Origin: Macrocystis pyrifera
Lineage: Eukaryota; Sar; Phaeophyceae; Laminariales; Laminariaceae
DNA length: 64,000 nt
Assembly: GCA_031763025.1 (NCBI GenBank)
Contig: JASSKH010000003.1
Location: 5,198,718 to 5,262,717, forward strand
Direction: 5' to 3'
The position numbers and the translations under genes were made by a program. Numbering within the stretch: position 1 is the stretch's first letter; each line of letters starts with the position of its first letter. The notes beneath the pieces are model-generated. The model ran no database searches, was not told the origin of the DNA, and saw nothing but the letters and a program-made list of their open reading frames with translations. This document shows, piece by piece, positions 8,427-20,960 of the stretch.

Positions 8427-11400
8427 TTACTCACCCTCCAAAGGCAGATTCAACAAGAACCTACGGTGAGACTTAAAAGGGGTCGCAGCAAGGGATTTCG
8501 TCAAAATATCCGCGTGCTGCTCTTCCGAAGCTACGAACTGAATGTCGATCTTCTTAGCACGAAGTAGCTCTCTGACAAAAAGAAAACGCACGTCGAAATG
8601 CTTACTCCGAGCAGAACGAAGAGGGTTTTCAGCCAACGCTATGGCCCCCTGGTTATCCTCGAAAACCCGGACACATGATCCGCTTAGCTCAGGACAGATA
8701 AACGACAACACCGCGCCCGTAAACAAAGCTTCCTTTACCCCTTCACCCAGGGCGACATACTCTGCTTCTGCTGTCGACAACGTAACACACCTCTGCGTGC
8801 TACTTGCCCAACTGACGGCCGCACCCCCTAGGGTAATTACCGTCCCCGATACCGAGCGCCTATCGTTCGACTTGTCCGCATAATCAGCATCACTATACGC
8901 AGTCAAATCCAAACCCGAATCCGTACAAAAGTCAATCCCATAAACCTGGTCCCGTGAAGGTAAGCCATAATCTTCAAAACTGCCTTCCAGTGCCTCTCCG
9001 TTGGGTTGTGGGAGTGGCGCGCCACAGCACGCACAGCGTTCGAGATGTCCGGCCTCGTCATGGTCGACAGCCACATCAAGCTGCCCACAGCCTCCCTGTA
9101 CGGCCAGTCTCCTCCAAGTTCGCCCTCCTCTCTTGGACCTAGTTCCACACCGGGGGTCGCGGGGATATCAGAGGATGATTTAACACCAAAACGATTCAGC
9201 ATGCTCTCCATGAACGCCTCCTGCGTAATCTCCAATGTCTCCAGTTCCCAGTCGCGTTTGAAAGCACAACCAGTGTACCAAGTCAGTTCGCCGAGGTTAT
9301 TCGTGGGAAATTTCATAGCTAGCGTGGCATGGAAATCTCTACATGTCTCATCCGATCCTGCGATCACGATGTCATCTACATGAACGGCCATGGTCAGTTC
9401 TACCTTGCCGTCCACAACCATGCGAAACACACACGGGTCAGACCTACACTTCTCCATTCCGTGCTCTACCACGGTCTCTACCAATAATCCGGCCCACTGC
9501 CGTCCGCTCTGCTTTAGACCATACAGTGATCTGTTTAGGCGGACGATCTTTCCTGGCATGTCACCACGCCCACCGGGCAGTTTCATGTATATCTCGGCGT
9601 CGAGTTTCGCGCGCGAACAAAAGCTTGTGCGACGTCTAGATGAAAAATCTTTAAGCCATGTTCATTTGCAACAGCCGCCAGAATTTTAACTGACGCTGAC
9701 GAGGGAGTTGGTGCAAACGTTTGAAAATAATCTACATCCTGCACCTGGCTAAAACCCTTAGCCACAAGTCTGGCCTTTGTCTTTACTATCAAGCCATCCT
9801 TATCCGTCTTGTATGTAAACACCCACTTCGCACCTAAAGGTTTCCGCCCTTTTGGCGGTGTCGCGGCTTCGTACGTACCGGTCGTTTTGTGACCGTCCAA
9901 CTCTATTTTCATGGCCTCGTGCCACGCCGCTTTGTATTGAGAACGCTCTACATCTGATACGGAGTGTGGGGGCGGTTCTACGTCTTCCGGGAAACCACTC
10001 GACATGCACACGCTCAACTCCCCTTTGTTCTCCACAGCAGGTCCTCCGGGCATCAAAGCCACTGCGTCCTCCGTCGTCCAGGACGTACGATTCAGCATAC
10101 TCCCAGGCTTCGTCCACGATTCGTACGCTGCCGCAAGGAGCGCGTCTGCGGCTCCTTCATCCATCCTTTCCTGGTGCACGGCAGGTTCACCCTCCAGGCG
10201 TTGGCTCTGACGCCGGGTCCGGCCCCGTACTGTCGGGGGGAGCCGGCCCCAGCTGCTGAGCTCGTGTGCAGTTCTCCCCGACAGGACCGCGGGCGGATCC
10301 TCACCGTTCCCTTGGACGGTGTCGGAGGCTGATGCTGCGCCCGGGTCGTTTCCGGCCCTCCCTGTTGGGACCGAGGAGGCGTCCACGGCGCCCCCCTGAG
10401 ACGAACCCGTCGTCTCGGGTGTTTCGGCCCCCCCCCTGCCGGGACCGAGGAGGCGTCCACGGTGCCCCCTTGAGACGAACCCATCGTCTCGGGTGTTTCG
10501 CCGGCGGCCTCGCCGGCGGCAGGTGCCTGCTGTGCGCGCTCCAGCATAAACGCGTCCAGGTCAAAACCCCCCACGTCACGTCGAGGTCGTTCAAGTAAAC
10601 CAGACCGTCGTCCAGCTCATCCACCACCCCCCCACCACCTCGATCCGACGTGCTCACGTCGTTTGCCTCTGACCCCCCCTATTCCGTAGACAGGGAGTCA
10701 TTCGCCTCGGCAGGTACAGGTGGTGTAGGCGACACGCGTTGCCAGGTGACATTGCGCGTCATTAGCACAGTGCGTTTCTTTGTCAACGCTCGTACTGAGT
10801 CTCGGGGGTTGGTTGTTGCAGGGCCAAGGTAAAAGCACTCTCGTGCTGTCGCCTGTGACTTGTTTTCCCTCTTTACCTTGCAGTAGCCAGGCTTGAGGAA
10901 GGGCAGTAGTACTACCGGGGGGGGGCTACCATGCCACATCTCATGCGGCGACTTGCTCTGCGGGTTAGCTGTTGTTGCTGTGCGGATCAAGGCGTTACAC
11001 GCCCAGTGGGACGCTTCCGCCCACAACGACGTCGTGGCCGGGAGGTTCGCGCCAGGAAAAAGCTCTTGAGCCTGGATTCGGCCCGCCATTGCGGCCGTCT
11101 CTATCAAACCTAGCGCGCGCTCTGCTACTCCATTGAATTGGGGACTGTCGGCCGTCGTGAATTCCTGCTTGATCCCTCGTGATCTACACAGGTCGCCAAA
11201 CTTTCTACACAGGTCGCCAAACTTTCCCCCGCGGAATTCACCACCCCCCCATCATATCGGACGATTACCACCGTAGAAGGGACACCGTCTGCTCGAGAAT
11301 CCACAAGGAACTGCTCGAACATTTCCGCGACGTCCGACTTGTGGCGCATAAAGTACAACCACGTATATCGTGATAAATCGTCGCGCACGATGAGAGTATA

Positions 11401-13698
11401 CCGCTTCCGCCCGAGAGACTCTACCACCTTTGATCCACTCAAATCCACAAAAACTCTCCCGAGCTTCTTATCTGCTCGTGTGTGTGTGGACTGCCTGATA
11501 CCTTTGCGGAGACCCTTTGCCATGGAGCACCCTTTGCACTCCAGTAGCTCTCCCTCGAGGACAATCCCTTGCTGCTCCGCGGTCTTGCGAAGTAGTACCT
11601 CGTGGAAGTGTCCTGCAGCGCAGTGGAAATCGTTGATGTTTATTGCAGACTTGTTGGGCAGTTGTCCCGGGGCTAGTACAGCACAGGCATTTTCCCCACA
11701 ACTGCGGTCGACCCGGTAGCCGTACAGGCTGTAGAGGGTCCCACTCAACGGAAACACGATCGAACGCTCTGACTTGAGCCTGACTACAACCCCCGTGGGG
11801 CGCCCTTCGAAAGAATGGCCGTTTTTGACGAGAGTGGGCAGGGAAAATAAGTGGTAGCGGAGATCCGGCACGTGCGCAACGTTCGTAAGCAGCACTTGCA
11901 CGGGACCGTTTCCGGAACGAAAGACAACACTCACGTCACCGTAACCTTCGATCGCTCGGGTGGATCCGTCAGCGATTCGGAGAGTCAAGTTGCATTCTCT
12001 ATAGTTGATCATGCAGTCAGCGGAGGGCGTCATGTGAGTAGACGCACCACTATCACATATCCAAGCCTCGTCTCCTACCTGCCAAGCAGACTCCCCTTCC
12101 CCCGAACCATCGCTCCACTTGCCTGTCTCTTCGGCCTTGAAAGCTGAGGCCTGGACCGTACCTTTTTCCGGGCCGTCGTTCTTTGCCCCATCTTGACTCG
12201 TCACCGCCATGACAGCTTCTTCTTTCGATGAGGGGCAGACATCAGCAGCGTGCCCCAGCCCGTTGCATCGACTGCATCGATCCGTGGACGTGGGACAGGC
12301 ATCGGCAGAGTGCCCGCGTCCCTGGTATCGACTGCATAGCTTCGCCGTACACTCACTCCTCCAATGGCCCTTCTTGCCACACCTATGACACTTGCCCGCT
12401 GGAGTACTTCCGCTGGCGGCTTTGGCGTTGCTGCCATTGCCACCAGCAGCCGCGGCCGAGCCACCACCGTCCTCGTTGGTGCCTCTACCGCCTCGTCCGT
12501 GACCCCGTCGTCCACCTTTTTCTTTGCCATTTCCTCCACCTTTCCGGCGACCACCGCCACCGCCGCCGCCGCCGGCGTACATAGCATGGCCTGCGTGGCC
12601 AGCGTTGGACCCCTTCTTCCTGTTTCCAGAACGTCGGTGATGCCGTTCTCGAACAGCCTTGATGATGTCATCACGGCCGATGCTGTCACGTGATGCCAGG
12701 TTCCGAGCCCCCACTTCATATTCGGCAGGCAGAGCGTCAATAACGATGGTGTACATCATGTGGTCGTCTACTACATTTCTGCTGTTTGCATTTCCGCGGC
12801 AAGATCCTCGATCCTGCCCATCTCCTTGAGCGGGTTGCTCCCCGGCGCCATCTTAAAACTGTTAAGGCGTCTGATTTGGCCCCCGTCGTCTGAGGGCCGT
12901 ACCACGCAAGGAGAGCGTCCCACGCTTGCCTCGGCGAGGTGCACCGGTGCAAAATATTTTTATCGCTCATGCTCTTGAGGGTCGTCGACAGGAAATTCCA
13001 TGCCAGTGTATGCCTGTGCACACTTTCGCGGCTAAACCCCCTAGCGACAAGCATCGAGTTTTCGGTGTCTAGTTCCCCTACGGGAACGTACTGCGGTGGA
13101 TCCGACACGAAAGCAGACAAGAAACCAACTCCTTTGGCGTAATACCGAGCGTCTCTTGTCCAGGGGTTGAACTCAGATTTTAGCCCACTAAACAATGGCA
13201 CAGGAGTGTGTTTGAATGCCAAATGGCGCGATAGAGGCAGGTCAAATCCACCACCCAACTCACCGCCAGGGTATGCACCCCATCCTCCTGTCCTCCCATG
13301 CTGGTCTGGCTGACCCCTCGGTGGGCCAACCTCGACAGGCAACGCAGTTCCTCCGCGTCCAGTTGCTCCCAAATCTTTCGAGGCGCCCTCACGCAAATTT
13401 GTCTCTTGTTCTGCTGCAATCTCTCTTACAGCAGTGGGTACTGCCCCTTGTGGGCTCTCCCCTACAGCAGCGCTACTCACAGCGCTGCCGAACTCCGATC
13501 GGCCGTTGTTCCTCATGAACTCGGCCATCATGTCCCTCATGGCGTTCAGCATCGACGCCTCTCTGTTCTCGATCGCCAGCTTGACCTCGCGTCGCAGCGT
13601 TTCAACGTCTTTCGAAGAATCGTGCTCTTCTTGAGCCGATCCCTTCGAGGGCATCGTGGGCTTCTTGTACCAGACCTCAAACGTTCAAGACACTAGTG

Positions 13699-13954
13699 TG
13701 TTCGTAGAGTCCAAGCCTGGATGCCCTGACCACCACGTGGTCTGATGAGTTTCTTTATAATCGTTGTATCAGAGGACAAAGGAGGGGAGAGAGAGCGGAG
13801 CCTAGCTCGTAGCTCGGAGCAGGGAACGGAGCAGAGAACGGAGTGCTCAAACTCTCCTCGTGAACACACGGTATAATTCATAATAACGCCTGCGAAGATA
13901 TACGCAACCCTCTACAACTTGTAACCGTCGCTGTTGGAACGATCCAAACGAAAA
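13699..13954 (-). repeat. 5' LTR of the copia element
   Basis: This is the partner of the LTR at 7858-8113, with the same length and about 95% identity. It is followed at 13955-13959 by the target duplication gggca and then by the continuation of the minisatellite. Confidence 0.9.
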
Positions 13955-14070
13955 GGGCACAGCCAGCCGCAGCAGCAGCAACGACGTCAGGAGGAGCCAC
14001 CAGCTTCGACATCTCCCGCGCCATGGCCGCCCCCATTGCCCAATGAGCGCGAGGACGAGCAACAAGGTGT
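13955..14070 (+). repeat. minisatellite, right part (fourth unit)
   Basis: This begins gggcacagccagccgcag and continues the array cut by the retroelement. Its reading frame agrees with the unit ending at 7857. A 25-base stretch at 14068-14092 begins GTGTGA and ends tttttcag, so it resembles a very short intron. The frame is also open through it until about 14227. Confidence 0.7.
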
Positions 14071-14774
14071 GAACGGATTTTGTTTTTTCAGCAGCTTCTC
14101 GGGTTGGGGTACGGGGCCGGGACGTAGGCATCCTAGTCGGCCGAGGAGGACGCGAGGACGCGAGAAGGACGAGGTCACCGCCTACAACTTAAGAGTTATG
14201 GAATGTATTCCTCATTTTTCTCTGATCTGATTTTTATGTTGGGAGGATTTCTGGTTGAATGGTGTACGAGCAACTGAAATCATTTTTAGTGTCACTAATA
14301 TTGTAGTCTACTGCATCGAATGTACCACGTACAAGAGGTCGTTCTATCTGGTACCAGGTAGGCTGGTATGGTACCACACGTATATGTAGACTTTGATTGG
14401 TTGATTTATTTTTGGTTTTTCCTGAAATTAATGTTGTGATTGGCCAATGGATGATTGTGAATTAGCATCCCTGTTTGCGTAAACATCACATACCTGGTAC
14501 CAGGTACGTGCATATGAATTTTCAGTGATTGCGATATTATTCGGTTTGGTTATTATTTTGGTGCTCCATCCACCAATGGATGTACTTTATATGTTCTGTG
14601 TTATACCTGGTACGTACGCACCATCACTGGATGGAATGATGCGCGTAGATTTTTCCAGTGGAAACGTACCTATATATATTTTTTATTTTGCTCTGGGAGT
14701 AGCATTTCTTCGAGGGCAATAACAACTTTCAATGTTGAGGTCCGAAATTTCCTTTTCTTAGGAACAAGGTGGTG
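14071..14774. other. region without a recognised gene
   Basis: It is AT-rich with repeated palindromic words of the type acctggtaccaggt (near 14347, 14495 and 14612). A short match to 5861-5884 (cgagggcaataacaa) lies at 14710. No gene or element is identified. Confidence 0.4.
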
Positions 14775-15006
14775 CCAAGTCGTCGCATCTCCGAGATCTC
14801 CATCAACAATGCTTTTTATTGGGCCCCGAATTTAACAACCCCAGAGCAGTGCGAATGCTGGGCCTGATGCGCCACAGAAACGAGGGCACATACCGGGGGG
14901 GAGAAAGGGACGATACTTGTGACCACGGCTTGTCCAGAAGATCGCTGAGGGTAAAAACCTCGTCAGGCTGGAAAGTGAAAGCGATTAAATAAACAAAAAC
15001 ATAAAA
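14775..15006 (+). mobile_element. SINE-like retroposon, copy 2, 5'-truncated
   Basis: About 14830-14990 matches the reverse complement of 345-490 (for example ttgtccagaag and gaatgctgg), followed by an A-rich tail (aaataaacaaaaacataaaa). The tRNA-like head is missing, so this is a truncated or decayed copy of the SINE at 317-650. Confidence 0.65.
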
Positions 15007-15106
15007 TATGATCTCGACGCCAGGCGTTGCGCCTCATTGCGCCTACGAGTATCTTGCCGCTCTGTACAGATGTGGTAGCTGCGGAGGCACACACTTCCAG
15101 ATCGTC

Positions 15107-18100
15107 ATATGTATACGTGTGTTTGTCAATTTTTCGGTCTTTTGCCAACTTTTCTATTAGTACGAGCAGTTTTCGGCTAAACACTAAAATTGCTCGGACA
15201 CGGGAAGCCCGACCGGACACATTGGTCGAGGTCGCGGCGCGATCCGTGCACTCTGGAGCACGTGGCGGGCGCTCAAAGGTTTTTTGCGGCGGGAGTGGAT
15301 AAGACGATTTCCCTGGTTTCAGTACGAGAAGCCTTACTTTGTGCCATGGTACATACGTACCGGTATGATAATATTGCCTGTATTCTTCCCTATAGGTTCT
15401 CATGAGCTGTGAGCACACATTCCGGACGTATACCAGGCACACAACAGACAACATGCACAGATACCATCGTTACAACGCTGCCATCCACACGCTGTGCGTG
15501 TGCGACACACTCGCATGTGCAGTACTGCTGTGGCTGGTTGCGTTCATCGGAGCCTGCCGTCCGTATTCCACAGTCTACCTTACCAGGTGCCATAGTTTTT
15601 TTCATGCGCATATACCCAGGCTGATGTACCTACCTGCATCATCATCATCACCTCTCTTCCTGCTGCTTCTTCTGCGTATTGCTGGGTATGATCCAACATT
15701 GCCACCGCTCCACCAGTGCACTGCCGTGCTCGGCACAACAGTGCGCCAATAGCAACAGCAGCAGCAGGCAGCGTGCTATGCGCACATGGCAGATCCGCGT
15801 TACACTCTCAGTACTCAGTAGTGTTTGTTGTTGTCATCGCGGCATTGGCCAATGCACGTACCTGCTGTAGTTTGTGTCCGGCAGTTTTTGCTCCGCGCCG
15901 ATCATGCCCGCATCGTGTACGTTCGTTGAGTCCAGTACAACAAATTGCTCGTACAAGCATCGTGTACCAAAAACAAACTTCCAGTTATTACTGACGGTTG
16001 TGTGTCCTTACCTGCTGACCGACAGATCCTAATATAGAGAGCCAGCTGAAAGGGCAGCAGTACATCTTTATCTGTCGCAGTACGCGTAACGTCTGCTGTC
16101 ATATCATATCACATGGCATTTTCCAGCAGTACTGCTGTACATGCAGTTGTACCTTTGTACTTGTACAAGCTACTCTAAGAGATCCTGCTGTGTGTGTTTG
16201 ATTGCGGAAAAAATACAACGCGCCAGTTGTATGAGTATTCCTGTAGCGTAGATGACAAACTGCGCTTGATAGTATTTTCGTTGCCGAAGTTCCACTCACA
16301 CAATCCCCGTTTTTTTCTCTTCAATTTTTTCTATAATTTGTACCAGTGCATCCACCTTCCTTTTCTGACCTCCCTGGTACTATTTACAAGGCGCTTCGCT
16401 CCACGGGCGGCCTACGCCGCCCGCTACGCTCGCTCAGGAAGGAAACATCAAATTATTCGAAGCGGACAGAGGTCCATGATTGAATATTGTCTTTTTTATG
16501 GCCCCTGTAGTTAGCTGCAAACTGGCGACCTGATAATGCCAAGAGTCCCGCCGCCATGCTTCAGGAGAAAACAGCTCGGACGCCACATATGTTTCGCATC
16601 GCGGGCGGTTTTCCGTTACGCTCGCTCACACGTCGTACATACGTACATACCCCAGGTAGGGTACATATTTTCTTCTTTCGATATGCTCTGTGTCTGTGTA
16701 CTCGTCATATGTACGAAAGATAAAAAGCACAGAACGGCACAGCAACACAGCAAAAACAATGGAAATGAAACTGAAAAATTCTAAAAGAAATAAAATCCCC
16801 GTCCCCTTTCGTGGTGTAATAATTTACTACTTGAGTGGAACACCTTACATCAGCCAAACAAAAAAAAAATGAAAAAAAGAAAAAAATCTTACAGCAGAGC
16901 TTCTCTCTCAGCCTCGTACGCCGCCCGCCCCTCTCGCGACCATCTCGCAACCGATTCAGTCCGGGTAAAGCTTCCCTCCCTCTCTTCCACAGTGAGCCCC
17001 GTCGCCCGCCTCGCGTGAAGCCCGGTGCTCACCGTGGACCTCGACGCAAGCTCGACAATGTTGGTGCTCATTCGGGGTACCTCCCTCTTGTGACTCTCAG
17101 CCCGGTCGCAAAAATAAGCACCGCTTGAATATTATCTTACAATCCCGAACGAACCTTAAATACTCGTACCTACTCTATCCAAAATCACAAATGGAGGCCA
17201 GACAGAGCCTATTGATGCATCCCTCGTGTCTCGAGGCACACGCGACGCCTAGGCACGAAAGCGGCGACCGCGCTCCTTGCAACTCCCCCTCTACTCGCCA
17301 GCATCCGCTGACACCCGCGACGGTGCCGGGTTCGCCCGCGCAACCGTGCTCGGAGTACACGCACGCACACGAAACGAAAGAAGAAAAAAGGAAAGAAAGA
17401 CTGAAAGTACGACGAGGAATGGAGAAAACAAAGACTCGCTAGAACGGTCCGGCACGTAATGAAAGGAGGCGATTCCCGAGTGGGAGCTCTGAGAGGCCAG
17501 GGATGTACCAACCGAGCACGCTCAGAGATCGAGATCTAAGTAAGCATATCTATACCTATGATAGAAAATAATTGGTTGTGTATTTTTACGCAAGGCCACG
17601 GAGTTTGGGCGCGCTTACGTGTGGCGTGCGTTCATACCTCAACCTTTCACAGTTGATGCTCCCAATAATACTTGGGACTAAAAAGCAAGCTTCAAGCATA
17701 TTCGAGAAAATGATGTGGGTACTTCGTGCACTCGCGGTATTTCGGTTTTGTTGCAGTAGATGCTGCGAGTACTCGTCGCAGTACTTCAAGGTTCTGTACT
17801 TCTGCTGATACTACTCTGCGGATGCTTTCGGGCTCGCACAAATTCGACATTCGCTACTACTGCTGCTGTGGATACTCCCTGTTGTGCTTCGCGAATATCT
17901 CGGGGTTTTGTACTGTGCGGGTACTGCAAGTATTATCAGTATTTCGTCCGTTGGCAGTGTACTCGCAGTACCGAAGTATTCTCATTATGCCCAATATACT
18001 TGGAGTATGGTGTATACTTCGACCTTCTGCGCACCGTCTCGACAATTCCCAGGCCCATTGTTCGGCACAAAACACTCACAGATGGTCCCACGAGAGGGAG

Positions 18101-18877
18101 TTGGAGCGAATTATTTTCGCTGGGGACAACTCCGAGTACTTACGGCACTGACAGTACTTTGAGAAAAATTACTGCGAAGAGCATGGTACTGCGAGTACTC
18201 TCAGTATCTCGAGGTTCCGTCATGCGGATATTGCCTGGACTCCAAGTATTTGGTGTTTCGGTACTGCGGGTACATATTTGCTTGTGCTCTAGGGTTCCAT
18301 GCTGCGCATACACTCAGTACTCTCGGAAGGTGGGCCTTCTCAGTACTCGCATTAATGTGTGGGTCTTCTTAGTACTCGCAATATTTTTTTACCGCCAGTA
18401 CTTCAGTCCTCTCAGCACTCGGAATACGAATTGTTTTCGGGCATCTATTTAATGTGTCTGTGAAGCCTATATTTTACTCTGAGCGCCAAAAAGCATTTAT
18501 TTTGCGGGAATATATTTTGTATGTGCTGGACTTTACTCAGTCGGTCACAATGTATTATGTCGGAACCTCGACCTCACGCTACTTTTCGTGCTTACGTTTA
18601 CGCCGCAAGCATTGATTGGATCGCCGCGAGTCATCTATTCAGGATCAATATCGACTTGCCGGTATACCCTCTGTTTGTTTTATTGATATGATCCCACAAT
18701 ATGTACTTCCACAAACAGCAGCATATGGTCTGTCCTCAGAAGTATGTGTGTGTTCTTGGGTAGATGCAGTTATTTACCGGTATATTAATAGTTGTAAACT
18801 GGTGTGCAGGTATTTCATACGAGTATTATTTCGTTCTTGCACCACTCCCCTAGGCCCCTCCCGGAGGGGAGCCTTGT
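15107..18877 (-). mobile_element. 3.2-kb non-coding dispersed element, copy 2, with insertion
   Basis: This is the reverse complement of 999-4172 throughout, except for an extra 1.2 kb at about 16385-17576. Its outer end, ccttgt at 18872-18877, mirrors acaagg at 1011. A perfect hairpin CCCCTC-CCG-GAGGGG lies at 18855-18869, just inside this end. It lacks the MITE and the tRNA-like insertion found in copy 1, so it preserves the empty sites. No coding region shared with copy 1 was found. Confidence 0.7.
16385..17576. mobile_element. 1.2-kb insertion within copy 2 of the 3.2-kb element
   Basis: Homology to copy 1 stops after the match of 16321-16380 with about 2480-2530 and resumes at 17577. 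The extra block begins near tactatttacaaggcgctt, contains two Ser/Arg-type low-complexity ORFs on the minus strand and a purine-rich stretch (17375-17410). No inverted ends, target duplication or enzyme gene was recognised. Loss from copy 1 is the alternative explanation. Confidence 0.45.
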
Positions 18878-20694
18878 AGATATGCATAACATGAAGTGGA
18901 AGCAACCGCGTATCGAGTGCCAGGAAAGTATTTACACACCTGATACGCCCGTACTGCCTGAAGTGTTATGATACTGCTTTCAATGAGGTCGAAAGCAGGT
19001 CGAAAGCCCGGCACTGGTAATTACCTGGGTTCAGGCACTGGGATCGTATAATACTTGGAAGGCGTATCTTAGGTGGAAAACCAGGGGTTTTCCAGAGGGG
19101 CACGAGCTTGGTCTCAGTCTCATCCGCGTGTACGAAAGGAATAAAATTGCTCTTCTTTCTCCAAGCAAGCAGAACACGTGAGTACCAACGAGTACCGAGT
19201 TGGTAGGCGAACCAGTGTCCCGCCTGCATGATCTTAAGTGACGTCTTCGGCTCAGGACTTGTACACGTTCGTACCTACTACATGTACACTCTACACCCCA
19301 TATTGGCAGGATACTGCTGCAATATTTTTAACTCTCCTCAAATGATCGCCTCGTACTATTATACTATTATAACTACAGCAGTAGTACCATTGTTGCAAGA
19401 TAATGTGCCACAAGTCAGGCGATCTCTGCTGTAGGTCTCTCTATCTATGGGCCTGGAGACAACACCGTCGGGATCATCGACAGTAGTAGTGGAAGCGCGA
19501 AGGTTTGGGTGGCAGACAAGGTCAACAAAACTTTGACTTTGTCGGTCCGGTCCGTGAGTAAGTTGCTGAGCCCTTCAGCCAGAAGAGATACGAACGTTTC
19601 ATTTGCGTCAAGGTTCGCCGATGTAGACGCAAGTTTACTTGCTCAAAACTCAAACCTGTGACGGACACCCCCTCGCCCAGTCAACAGCAGCGTACACTGC
19701 TGTTGTACCTTCTTGTACATCATGATGCTCTATTAATAGCTCGCCAACATCTCGCTACCTGCACACAGGTCGCAGAGCAAGTTTCACCTCCGTGATTTCC
19801 ACACGTCGTGGAAGTGGACGGAGCTAATCGGCATGGGGGCGCAGGAACATTGCTCACATATCACGTTGTCAACATCACATAGCTTTGTCATGTAGGACTC
19901 GTAGTTGTACTGCACTGGGAACAGCACGAACGTGATTGCCTCTTCTACCCGTTCTCACCACACACTGTATTCGATGCAGCAGTAGCAGCTACCAGAGGTG
20001 ATCGGTCAGTGTCACAGCATACATACGTAGAAAACCTTGTTTGGAGTGTGGTGGTTCGACGATGGTGTGCTATGGTCGACTGCCGATGATGCGCACAGCG
20101 CTTGATTCTGGCAGGTTTGCGTTGGAGGAACGACAAAAACCTCCCCAGTTGAATGTCGCAGTGGGTGTGGGGGGAGGTGAGACGGAGAGGCCAATGCTCT
20201 GTCCAGGAAATATATACATACGTGGAGTAAACCGCGCGGAGCGACCTCTACAGGTTGGCTGCTCTACCGCTGTGAAAAAACTATCCCACACTACAACTAT
20301 TCAGCATATCAAGAGAACAGGCCTTGACGGATCAACTCGATGGGGTCAACAAACAAATTACCTGCACTGAAATCATCCAAGCAAAGACCCCCTTGAAATT
20401 TACGACAACAATATTTTCAAAGAAAGCATGAATATACAGCAGATGCCAGATACCTGGTGTGAGACTGAGAGGTACGCGTGAACATCAGCCATCGGCGTAG
20501 GCAGCAAGCAAACAAATAAATAGCTCTGAAACCGTTGGGCTGTTGGAGCTACGACTATCCGTCGTATATATCGTACCTTAGACGTAGCCCTAAACCTACA
20601 ACCCTGACAGATTGTTTATCTTTATTTACTGCAATATATATAGCCCGCCCAGCTATGAACAACCAGGGCTGTTCGCGGGTCACGTTAATCCTCA
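18878..20694. other. region without a recognised gene
   Basis: Only short ORFs are present. The most protein-like is on the minus strand at 18966-19229 (87 codons), with no recognised family. No repeat or mobile element was identified. Confidence 0.4.
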
Positions 20695-20960
20695 CGGTTC
20701 GGCCCGACTCGGGTCGGGTTGGGTGGGATCGGGTGACTCGACCCGATCCGCGCAAAATGCTAAGGTTTCTTGACCTGATCCAACCCGACCCGATAAAATC
20801 CGGGAATCCTCCTGATCTGATCGGACCCGACCCGCGAGATGTGAAAACCTCCTATCGCGTCCCGACCCGTGATTCGAAAAAGACCTGGTCCAATTCGACC
20901 ATATCCAACCCGACCTGACCCGTGATATTTTGAAAAATGACTCGATCCGACTCACCCCTC
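20695..20960. repeat. degenerate GACCCG/CGGGTC low-complexity repeat
   Basis: Words such as gacccgaccc and cgggtcgggtt recur on both strands with irregular spacing. The arrangement switches strand near 20740, so it can form imperfect hairpins. Confidence 0.8.

Larger units (their letters stand above)
7858..13954 (-). mobile_element. Ty1/copia-type LTR retrotransposon, broken
   Basis: This is a 6.1-kb element on the minus strand with 256-bp LTRs and a 5-bp target duplication (gggca). The parts appear in copia order. Gag lies at about 12.6-13.65 kb, with a zinc knuckle pair (CHRCGKKGHW, about 12.35 kb). A protease with DSGAS lies at about 12.05 kb. GAG-pre-integrase and integrase lie at about 10.7-11.7 kb. 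Reverse transcriptase lies at about 9.0-9.9 kb, with VDDIV, and RNase H at about 8.43-8.9 kb, with ADILTK. Integrase before reverse transcriptase identifies the copia superfamily. The coding region is broken in about five places, so this is a fossil. LTR identity of about 95% suggests a moderately recent insertion. It split the host minisatellite. Confidence 0.95.

Noticed and set aside
8542-13696. Plus-strand ORFs across the copia element
   Set aside because: They are antisense shadows of the element's coding region.
1010-18878. A single 17.9-kb transposon with giant terminal inverted repeats
   Set aside because: The left arm alone fits precisely into an otherwise intact tandem-array junction (catactat / aggaggta), so it inserts independently. 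Two opposite insertions explain the pattern without a giant element.
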